This document shows, one piece after another, positions 55,932 to 64,000 of a stretch of 64,000 bases of DNA. The translations under genes and the position numbers were made by a program. Source of the stretch: Wurfbainia villosa (Eukaryota > Streptophyta > Magnoliopsida > Zingiberales > Zingiberaceae); contig CM045988.1 in NCBI GenBank assembly GCA_025175895.1, forward strand, positions 9,143,647 through 9,207,646, written 5' to 3'. The notes below the pieces were generated by a model. It saw only the letters and a program-made list of their open reading frames with translations, was not told the DNA's origin and did not search any database. Within the stretch, counting starts at the first letter, position 1. Each line of letters begins with the position of its first letter.

Positions 55932-58140
55932 TGTTAGTAATATATGAGAGATGTCCTAAGGCAATCGCCTTATGTATGAATCATTTATATGATAAATGAA
56001 GATTCACTATTTGAGTATACATGTTTCATGTATTTGATTGGATCTTAAACTCATTTACTGAATGTCCACGATATGATTCACAACATGAGAGAATTTGTGA
56101 TTGGATCACAACTAGTGAGTATCTCTACATGTGTAATTGTGATGTATCGGAATTATCCCTAGTCGATGAATTGATGGGTTTGGACACCATCAATTCTGTC
56201 GAGACTATCACGAGGTATACTCTTTGGTGTATCCAAGCAGCTAATTCTCACTGGCTGGAGACATTGTGATGTCCGGAGTTAATCGTGGATGCTAGTTATG
56301 GTAACTAGTTCATTGGAGTGACCAGCCGTAAGACTTCATATGGTTCTCTGCATATATAGATATGTCAATGAAGTTCTTACTGTAGCTTAAGTGCGATGTT
56401 CCTTTGACTTGCGGTATTCAAGTCATCTTGATCATGGAGACTTATGCTTTGACATCTTAAGCAAGCATCTCTAAGGAGATGTGGACCCGGGATGATTGGG
56501 TATAAGTCGAAGTGATCGAAGGTGTTTGAATAGCCTATAAAGGATTCACCACTCCTTGTGAGGAGATGTATACCCATGGCCTCTCGTCGGATTGTTACTA
56601 AAGTCTTTGGCCAAAGCATTACATGTTTAGAGTAAGGTACTCTTCGATACATGTGCAGTAACTAGAATCTGTAGGACGAGGAAATGATACTTGGGCTAGG
56701 TGTGACGTAGTCAGCCTAGTGGGGACTGACACTATAGACCGTGTCCTGAACCAAGTGGGTATAAGATGAGTGAAAGGAATGGGGCACGATTCATTCGAGC
56801 TACTGAAGGATTTCAGAAATAGTTCTGGATCAACCGTTGATCTTTTCGGTTAATTGGGGATCATGATGTACTACTAGGTGTCACTCATGTTCATTCTATA
56901 ATTAATGGTTAATTATAGATGGCCAATATAAACTGAGAACCTATTTGGTCACACGCACAACGAGCGTAATCCGAAGGATTTAAAATGAGCTTGAGAATGA
57001 GATTCTCAGACCGAGAGAAACTAAGTTTGGTTGGACCAAACAAGATGCGAGCATGAAATCGTTTCAGTCGCAATCGAAGCGTGGATGAGCCATGTCTTAT
57101 GAAGACATAATGGATGAACCAAAATGGTTTGGTTCTAATCCAATGGAGGAGAATAAACCAAAGGGTTTGGTTTATTTTAAACGAATGAACCAAAGTTGGT
57201 TCGGTTCGTTTTAACTTAAAATAAACCATCATGGTTTGGTTTATTTTAACTTATATTAATGGAGCGGGTTAACAAGCCTTATGGTTATGATCCAATAACC
57301 ATTAAGAGAATTAGTTCTCTATAAAAGAGGGCTTAAGGGTTTGTTAAGCCCTAATCCAAAAACCCTAACCTAGTTGCCGCCCACCTCCTCTCCTTGGTGA
57401 ATTCGGCGCCAACACCCATTGTCGCCGCCCAGCCCCTTGTGCCGCCGTCCAAATTGTTGTCGGTGTCCAAGCTTCGGCCAGTGATCCTCCGGCAACTCTC
57501 CGGTGATCTCCTTTGGGTTTGCCATCAAGGTGAGCTTCATCCTACCTTTTTGGCCGGCTCTAATTCCTCCACCAAAGCTGTCCAGTTTTCTGGACAGCTT
57601 GTTTCCCTCTCGTCGGAGCATCGTTTGGATGACATTTAGAGCTCCGACAGCAGTAGCCTTGCCAGGGATTTGATCTCCGGTAATCCTCTGAGGTGGAGGA
57701 CGAAGGATTCGTCAAACGGTTGACGAATACCTCTCCGGAGAAGCGAGTCTTGAGGACTTGTTTTTGGATCCGAATTTGGATTCGGATCGTGATCATATCT
57801 CGATCACATCATCTTCAACACGAGGCTAGTAACCCATACGAAGACGAGGCTCGTGACTTAGCGAAGTCATCCCGAGGATACTCGGCGTGGATACGGATAG
57901 AGACGATTCTAGCGAGGATCGTTCCAGTTGATGTCGTTCCCGCTACACATGATACGAATGGTATACATAGTTAAATTTCCTTTTATTGCAAATTTAAATT
58001 TACGGTTATGTCTACACATGTTGTACTATGCATGCGTGTGATGTGTGTGTTGTAATAAATGTAGATTTATTATTTTTTTCTTCATTGTGCACATGTTTAC
58101 GAAACATGTTCGAACACACACTACGCATGCGGAAACCCAA
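55932..58140 (+). repeat. A3 5' LTR (about 2.2 kb)
   Basis: Same as 32110-34348 with divergence; its first 650 bases match 63351-64000 closely. The TATA box CTATAAAAG is at 57319-57327. The end is slightly eroded: A2 has CCCAACAGTGGTATC where A3 has CCCAAGAGTATC. Confidence 0.9.
57319..57327 (+). promoter_or_regulatory. TATA box of A3 LTR
   Basis: CTATAAAAG, about 820 bases before the LTR end; the A2 copy has one change. Confidence 0.6.
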
Positions 58141-58153
58141 GAGTATCGAGCCT
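58141..58153 (+). other. A3 primer binding site, eroded
   Basis: GAGTATCGAGCCT occupies the place of GTGGTATCAGAGCC in A2; two or three bases are lost, so priming by initiator tRNA would be impaired. Confidence 0.75.
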
Positions 58154-59430
58154 GGGTTGTGTTCCGACATAATCATAAAATGGTTTTGCGATAGTCATAA
58201 TGATATTTTTGGAATTTTTCTACTTTTGGAAAGTTAGAAGTATTTATGGAAATTTTTCAATTTTGGAAAGTCTAGAAGTATTTATGGAAATCTTCCACTT
58301 TTGGAAAGTTGGAAGTATTTATGGAAATTGATATTTTCCATAAATAAAATATTTGATTAGATTTTGGAAATTTGTTTCCTAATTTAATCTTGATTTGATT
58401 TGGGAAATCAAATCTTAAAATATTTTATTTCCATAAGTAGCTTTGATGATTTAGGAAATTGGTTTCCTAAATTGACTTTCCTTAATCAACTATTTCCACA
58501 AATAAAATATGTGATTAAATTTGGAAATTTGTTTCCTAATTTAATCATGATTTGATTTGGAGAATCAAATCTTAAACATATTTTATTTCCATAAATAGTT
58601 ATGACATATAAGGAAATTATGTACATGACATAATTGTATGTCATGTAATTGCATTAGATGCATATCATTATGTCATGCATGTCGTGACATGTAGATGTAT
58701 GCCATGTATGCTATGCCATGTAGATAATAGTTATTTCCATGCAAAGAGGATGAGACATAAAAACCCTTACTCAATATTAAAGCCTACACCTTCCATTAAT
58801 ATGGTTAGAACCAGAGTTCCATTTCTTGTTTGGGTTGTTGGACTCTCTCCAAGCCCGGCTCAAACCCGAACATGTTCAAACCATGGAATAGTTTAATACT
58901 AATATGGTAAGAGTCAGAGGTCAATCGTTAGCTTTGGTTGTTGGACTCTCTCCAAGCCGGGCTAATTGGTTGAATGCGCTCTAACCATATTAAAACTATT
59001 TCTCGATTAATGGGTTGGCTTTAACCTGGAGCATCGACTTGTTGGACTCTCTCCAAGGTCGATGTAAAGGGAGGTGAAGTTGGGTGCTATGCATATGATG
59101 CATACTTGTTAATGTGTTAACAACCCAATGTATGTGTGAACATTCAATTAGTTGATAGCACATTGTGATAGTTGCATATACGTGATATTCAATCGGTATA
59201 GTTGATACCTACCATCGTAGTTATGAATGGCTTGTTGGACTCTCTCCAAGGTTGTTCATATCTATGATGGATATCAGCCCATTCGGAGATGGACCTACGA
59301 TCTCCCGAAGTGATTTTGGGGTTTTGAAATTCGAAAAATGAATGGGATTTATAAATGTATATTGATGCATTTTAAAATCATTTTCTCATATATGCTCGTT
59401 TTGTATTTCTAGGTCAATAAATTGATCATG
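58154..59430 (+). other. A3 untranslated leader with ordered repeats
   Basis: Keeps all repeat features of the A2 leader: AT-rich direct repeats, the 12-bp hairpin (58316-58346), and four TTGGACTCTCTCCAA dyads at 58838, 58941, 59042 and 59235, with the same spacings of 103, 101 and 193 bases. Confidence 0.85.
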
Positions 59431-60240
59431 ACGTCTTTGAATTTGCGCACTATTTTGGATTCAAACAAACTGACTGGGCCTAACTTCCTGGACTAGCTTA
59501 GAAACCTGAGAATTGTTCTCAAGGCAGAAAAGCTAGCATATGTCCTTGAAGAGCCTCTTCCCAACTGTCCTAAGGACGATGCAACTCCAGACCAAATGTT
59601 GGTCTATTAGAAGCATGTGGCAGATTCTGAGTTAGCGAGTTGCATCATGCTAGCGGCGATGGTACCTGAGCTGCAAAAGCAGCATGAACATATGGATGCT
59701 AATACTATGGTCTTCCATCTTCATGAGTTATTCGATGAGCAAGCGAGATCCGAAAGGTTCAAGGTCTCTAGGCTTCTCTTCACCACGAAGATGCAAGAAG
59801 GTTCGTCTGTAGTACAGTTTGTGCTAAAGATGAACGGGTACATCGAGCGGCTAGCCACCCTCGGGTTTGTGATGGATCATGAATTAAGTATTGACTTAAT
59901 TCTGCATTGTTTGCCCAAGAGTTTCTCACAATTTGTGATGAACTATCGGATGAACAAATTGGAATCCACTATTCCTGAGCTCCTCAATATGCTGAAGACT
60001 GTGGAGCCTTCTGTGAAGCATGAGGAGAAGGCGGTTCTGTTAGTTGATTCCTCAAAGAAAGGTTCTAAGAGGAAGGCAAAAGAATGTAAGAAAGAGAAGA
60101 ACAAGAAGGCAAAGAAGGCAGAACCAACACAAAAGGGCACTTGCCATCATTGTGGCAAGGAAGGCCACTGGCGAAGAAACTGCAAGATTTATCTTGAGTC
60201 CATGAAGAAGAAGAAGGCATCCGATGCCCCATCCTCTTCA
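59431..60240 (+). pseudogene. A3 gag with two early stops
   Basis: ATG at 59431 (MTSLNLRTILDSNKLTG); codon 22 is TAG, as in A2, and a second TAG lies near 59608. From 59617 the frame is open through the UBN2-type domain (MVPELQKQHEHMDANTMVFHL, KMNGYIERLATLGF, LPKSFSQFVMNY) to the CCHC knuckle CHHCGKEGHWRRNC (about 60142-60183), and on into protease. It encodes the particle protein; full-length product would need read-through of two stops. Confidence 0.88.
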
Positions 60241-60840
60241 GGTATCTTCGTTATTGATTGTCATTCTATTTCCTTAGACACTTGGGTATTGGATATTGGG
60301 TGTGGCTCACATATATGTAATGACATACAGGGGCTAAGGAATAGAAGAAGACTTGTCAGAGGGGAGTTAAATTTCATGAGTTGGCAATGGAGCAAAGGTC
60401 AGCGTACGCCATCGAACTTATTTGTCAAGCTCCCTAGTGGACTAGTCTTGAACCGACAATTGCTATTATGTTTTCTCTAATAAAGAACATTGTTTCTATT
60501 TCGCTTAAATAGAAATGGTTTCCATTTGACATTTAGTAACAATTGTTGTTATATAACTTTCAATGGCGCATTTTTATGGAACCGAACTTTGAGTAATGGC
60601 ATTTATACGTTGGACGTATCCAGTGACATTTTCAATATCGAAGAGAGCAACACGCGTGCTCGAAAGGATAATCAATTAGACTCCTATATGTGGCATTGTC
60701 GTCTTGGCCATATAAGCAAGAAACGCATGTCCGAATTACACCGATGTGGAATTCTGGAATCGTTTGAATTGGATTCATACGATACATGCGAATCATGCTT
60801 AAAGGCAAGATGACTAAGTTACCTTTACTTGGAAAAGGTG
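60241..60840 (+). pseudogene. A3 protease and pre-integrase
   Basis: The catalytic D-T-G has become D-I-G (WVLDIGCGSHICND, about 60283-60320), so the protease is probably inactive. The frame breaks near 60440-60480, then 60490-60813 carries MWHCRLGHISKKRMSELH and CESCLK, the zinc-binding residues of integrase. A one-base loss near 60808 (AAAGGCAAGATG against AAAAGGCAAGATG in A2) ends that frame. Confidence 0.82.
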
Positions 60841-60844
60841 AGCA

Positions 60845-62083
60845 GTGGGAGAGTTACTAGGTCTAATACATCTTGATGTATGTGGACCTATGTCAACTCA
60901 AGCTTTAGGAGGCTATAGCTACTTCATTACCTTCACCGATGATCACTCACGGTTTGGGTATGTGTTCTTGATGAAACACAAGTCTGAAGCCTTTGAAAGG
61001 TTCAAAGAATTCATAAATGAAGTAGAGAAACAACATGACAAGAGTATTAAAATACTTCGATCGGATCGAGGTGGTGAATACTTAAGTCAAGAGTTTCTTG
61101 ATTATCTAAGAGACAATGGCATATTGTCTCAATGGACTCCGCCATATACACCACAGCATAATGGTGTATCTGAGAGGCATAACCGGACCTTGTTGGACAT
61201 GGTCAGGTCAATGATGAATCATGCGAATCTTCCCAAGTCCTTTTGGGGCTATGCACTTCAGACAACTGTTTACTTGTTAAACAGAATGCCTACCAAGGTA
61301 GTCTCTACTACTCCATATGAGATATGGAATAGTAAGAAACCTCATGTATCTTACTTGAAGATATGGGGTTGTCCTGCTTATGTGAAGCGGACTGTATCAG
61401 ACAAATTGGATGCTAAGTCTGATAAATGTCTATTTATTGGATACCCTAAGGAAACAAGGGGTTACCAATTCTATCATCCTGTGGAACAAAAGGTGTTTGT
61501 TTCAAGGCATGCTGTGTTTCTAGAGAAAGAGTTTCTCTTGCACGAAAACAGTGGGAGTGTCGTCGAGCTTGAGGAGGCTCGAGAGACTCAAATAGACATT
61601 GATGAGATACCTGGTGAAGCACAACAGTCGACAACTCATAGTGATGAGCAATCGACTGGACCTATTGTAACACCACATCTTCGTAGATCTGGTAGAACAC
61701 GCAATATTCCTGAGAGATATGGATTTCTCGTAAGTGAATCGAACGACGTGTTACTCATTGATGATGAGGAGCCTACCAGTTATGAAGAAGTGCTGACAAG
61801 TTCAGAAAGGGATAAGTGGCTTGGTGCCATGAAGTCGGAAATGGATTCCATGTATGAAAACCACGTTTGGAACTTGGTTGACCCACCTGAAGGCATAAAG
61901 CCTATAGGGTGCAAGTGGGTTTTCAAGAAGAAAACCGACATGGATGGTAATGTGATTACCTATAAGGCTAGATTGGTGGCGAAAGGATATCGTCAAAAGC
62001 AAGGTGTTGATTATGGCGAAACCTATTACTTTGTAGCTATGCTTAAATCCATTCGGATGCTCTGCCATAGCGGCTCATTATGA
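60845..62083 (+). pseudogene. A3 integrase core and start of reverse transcriptase (412 aa open)
   Basis: Starts at the LDVCGPM region with the first catalytic aspartate, then FITFTDDHSRFGY, LRSDRGGEYLSQEF, and NGVSERHNRTLLDM with the glutamate: a complete D,D-E. The tryptophans lost in A2 are all present (SQWTPP, EIWNSKK, KIWGC). It continues through GYPKETRGYQFYH and NLVDPPEGIKPIGCKWVF into ARLVAKGYRQKQG of reverse transcriptase, then shifts frame near 62060. Confidence 0.9.
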
Positions 62084-62430
62084 TTATGAGATATGGCGGA
62101 TGGATGTGAAAATAGCTTTCCTTAATGGAAACACCTTTCGAGGGCGTGTATATGATACTGACTGAGGTTTCACATCGGTTGATAAAACCAAGGTATGCAA
62201 ATTGCGGCGGTCCATTTATGGATTGAAGCAAGCATCCGGAGCTGGAATATCCATTTTGATGAGACAATCAAAAGTTTGATTTCTCACAAAATCGAGCGAA
62301 CCTTGTGTGTACAAGAAGGTTAGTGGGAGTGATCGTGTTCCTAGTATTGTATGTCGATGACATATTACTTATAGGAAATGATGTTTCAATCTTACAGTAA
62401 GTTAAGGTTTGGTTATCCAAGACATTCTCC
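62084..62430 (+). pseudogene. A3 reverse transcriptase, middle part, broken
   Basis: Several one-base indels relative to related copies. Readable words: EIWRMDVKIAFLNG (62090-62130), LRRSIYGLKQAS (62195-62240), CVYKKVSGS, then LVLYVDDILLIGND with the catalytic YVDD near 62345-62375. Confidence 0.85.
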
Positions 62431-63335
62431 ATGAAAGACTTAGGAGAAGCAACCTACATCCTCGGGATTAAGATCTATAGAGATAGATCGAAACGGTTGC
62501 TTGGTCTTTCGCAGTCTACATATATAGACCGAGTGCTAAAGAGGTTTAGCATGTTGAAATCCAAGAAAGGTTTTCTACCCATCAGGCATGGGGTACACCT
62601 TTCGAAGTCTATGTGTCCGCGCACAAAAGACGAGAGGATTTGCATGAGTAAGATTCCCTATGCATCCGTAATAGGATCTATCATGTATGCTATGTTATGT
62701 ACAAGGCCCGATGTATCGTATGCTTTGAGTGTCACGAGCAGATACCAGTCTGATCCAGGAATGGATCATTGGGTGGCTGTTAAGACGATCCTTAAGTACT
62801 TGAGAAGAACTAAGGATGTGTTCCTAATATATGGAGAAGGGGACATGGTGATACGCGGGTATACGGATGCCAGCTTCCAGACAGACAAGGATGATTCCAG
62901 GTCTCAGTCTAGATACGTGTTCACCTTGAATGGGGGCGCAGTGAGTTGGAAAAGTTCCAAACAAGACACTGTAGTGGATTCTACCACTGAGCCAGAATAC
63001 ATTGCAGCTTCGGAAGCAGCAAAGGAAGCGGTTTGGATCAAGAAGTTTGTTTATGAACTTGGTGTGATTCCGGCCATTGTTGAAGCAATACCGGTCTACT
63101 GAGACAACAATGGAGCAATTGCATAGGCGAAAGAGCCAAGGTCTCATCAACGATCCAAACATGTGCTTCACCGCTATCATCTTATCAAAGAGATCATCAG
63201 TAGGAACGAAATACAAATCGAGAAAATTCCCACTGAAAGGAACTTAGCGGATCCTTTGACTAAAGCATTACCTCAAAGTAAGTTTGAGGGTCATGTTAGT
63301 GCTTATGGTATTGGATACCATAGCGATTGGCATTA
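62431..63335 (+). pseudogene. A3 RNase H
   Basis: Open 62431-63102: MKDLGEATYILGIKIYRDRS, SIMYAMLCTRPDVSYAL, then RNase H with GYTDASFQ and DSTTEPEYIAASEAAKEAVW. A TGA at 63100-63102 replaces the cysteine of the usual YCDNN. The reading goes on to HLIKEIISRNEIQIEKIP, LADPLTKALPQ and a normal stop near 63335, just before the purine tract. Confidence 0.9.
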
Positions 63336-63339
63336 GGCC

Positions 63340-63350
63340 AAATGGGAGTC
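63340..63350 (+). other. A3 polypurine tract
   Basis: AAATGGGAGTC directly before the 3' LTR start TGTTAGTAAT. Confidence 0.7.
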
Positions 63351-64000
63351 TGTTAGTAATATATGAGAGATGTCCTAAGGCAATCGCCTTATGTATGAAC
63401 CATTTATATGATAAATGAAGATTCACTATTTGAGTATACATGTTTCATGTATTTGATTGGATCTTAAACTCATTTACTGAATGTCCACGATACGATTCAC
63501 AGCATGAGAGAATTTGTGATTGGATCACAAGTAGTGAGTATCTCTACAAGTGTAATTGTGATGTATCGGAATTATCCCTAGTCGATGAATTGATGGATTT
63601 GGACACCATCAATTCTGTCGAGACTATCACGAGGTATACTCCTTGGTGTATCCAAGCAGCTGATTCTCACTGGCTGGAGACATTGTGATGTCCGGAGTTA
63701 ATCGTGGATGCTAGTTATGGTAACTAGTTCATTAGAGTGACCAGCCATAAGACTTCATAAGGTTCTCTGCATATATAGATATGTCAATGAAGTTCTTACT
63801 GTAGCTTAAGTGCGATGTTCCTTTGACTTGCGGTATTCAAGTCATCTTGATCATGGAGACTTATGCTTTGACATCTTAAACAAGCATCTCTAAGGAGATG
63901 TGGACCCGGGATGATTGGGTATAAGTCGAAGTGATCTAAGGTGTTTGAATAGCCTATAAAGGATTCACCACTCCTTGCGAGGAGATGTATACCCATGGCC
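63351..64000 (+). repeat. A3 3' LTR (first 650 bp)
   Basis: Matches 55932-56581 almost base for base. The window ends inside it. The small number of differences between the two LTRs suggests a fairly recent insertion, though I did not count them. Confidence 0.95.

Larger units (their letters stand above)
55932..64000 (+). mobile_element. A3: Angela-type copia element (window ends in 3' LTR)
   Basis: 5' LTR 55932-58140, leader, gag, protease, integrase, reverse transcriptase, RNase H, purine tract, and the first 650 bases of the 3' LTR at 63351. It is inserted in T; CTTTG precedes it. Better preserved than A2 but still carries stops and shifts in gag, protease and reverse transcriptase. Confidence 0.92.

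Noticed and set aside
1..64000. Host genes, rRNA or tRNA genes
   Set aside because: No exon-like ORF outside element domains, no cloverleaf or rRNA segment recognised; tRNA-like words are primer binding sites only.

Overview
This is a plant (flowering plant) genomic window made almost entirely of nested long-terminal-repeat (LTR) retrotransposons. I find no intact host gene, rRNA or tRNA gene, or CRISPR array. Plant origin rests on the element lineages: Ty1/copia of the Angela/BARE-1 type and of the Sirevirus type, Ty3/gypsy of the Athila/Tat type with a tRNA-Asp-type primer site, and initiator-Met primer sites on the copia elements. Species cannot be fixed from the window.

Layout. (1) 1-5598: the 3' part of a decayed Angela-type copia element, A1 (+), ending in a 1.9 kb LTR. 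(2) 5599-8109: a fragment X of a gag-only Sirevirus-like element (-), into whose LTR A1 inserted. (3) 8110-9917 and 18732-19303: an unassigned, repeat-rich LTR-like sequence, split by el1. (4) 9918-18731: el1 (-), a gag-only Sirevirus-like element with two LTRs, one intact gag ORF, no pol, and an extra cargo gene-like module. (5) 19304-32109: an Athila-type gypsy element (+), split at 24218-30887 by el2, a second gag-only element with two LTRs and a perfect GCATT target duplication. (6) 32110-37973: Angela-type A2 (+), inserted in the Athila element. (7) 37974-55931: an unassigned gypsy-like LTR sequence T inserted in A2, itself hit by a full Sirevirus, S-A (38837-47092, -, ATGCT duplication), and by a Sirevirus-like solo LTR (53571-54627, ACCAC duplication). 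A 5.7 kb stretch of S-A + T + LTR is tandemly duplicated, giving partial copy S-B at 48320-52825. (8) 55932-64000: Angela-type A3 (+), a sister of A2, cut off by the window end in its 3' LTR.

Insertion order follows from the nesting: Athila, then A2, then T, then S-A and the solo LTR, then the tandem duplication; el2 entered Athila separately and A3 entered T separately. The gag-only elements share LTR ends, polypurine tract, U3 minisatellite and palindrome arrays with S-A, so they look like non-autonomous partners of Sireviruses. The most interesting signals are the promoter-intron-ORF cargo inside el1, palindrome arrays that differ completely between the two LTRs of el1 (ten copies against none), and phased hairpin motifs conserved in the untranslated leaders of A2 and A3.
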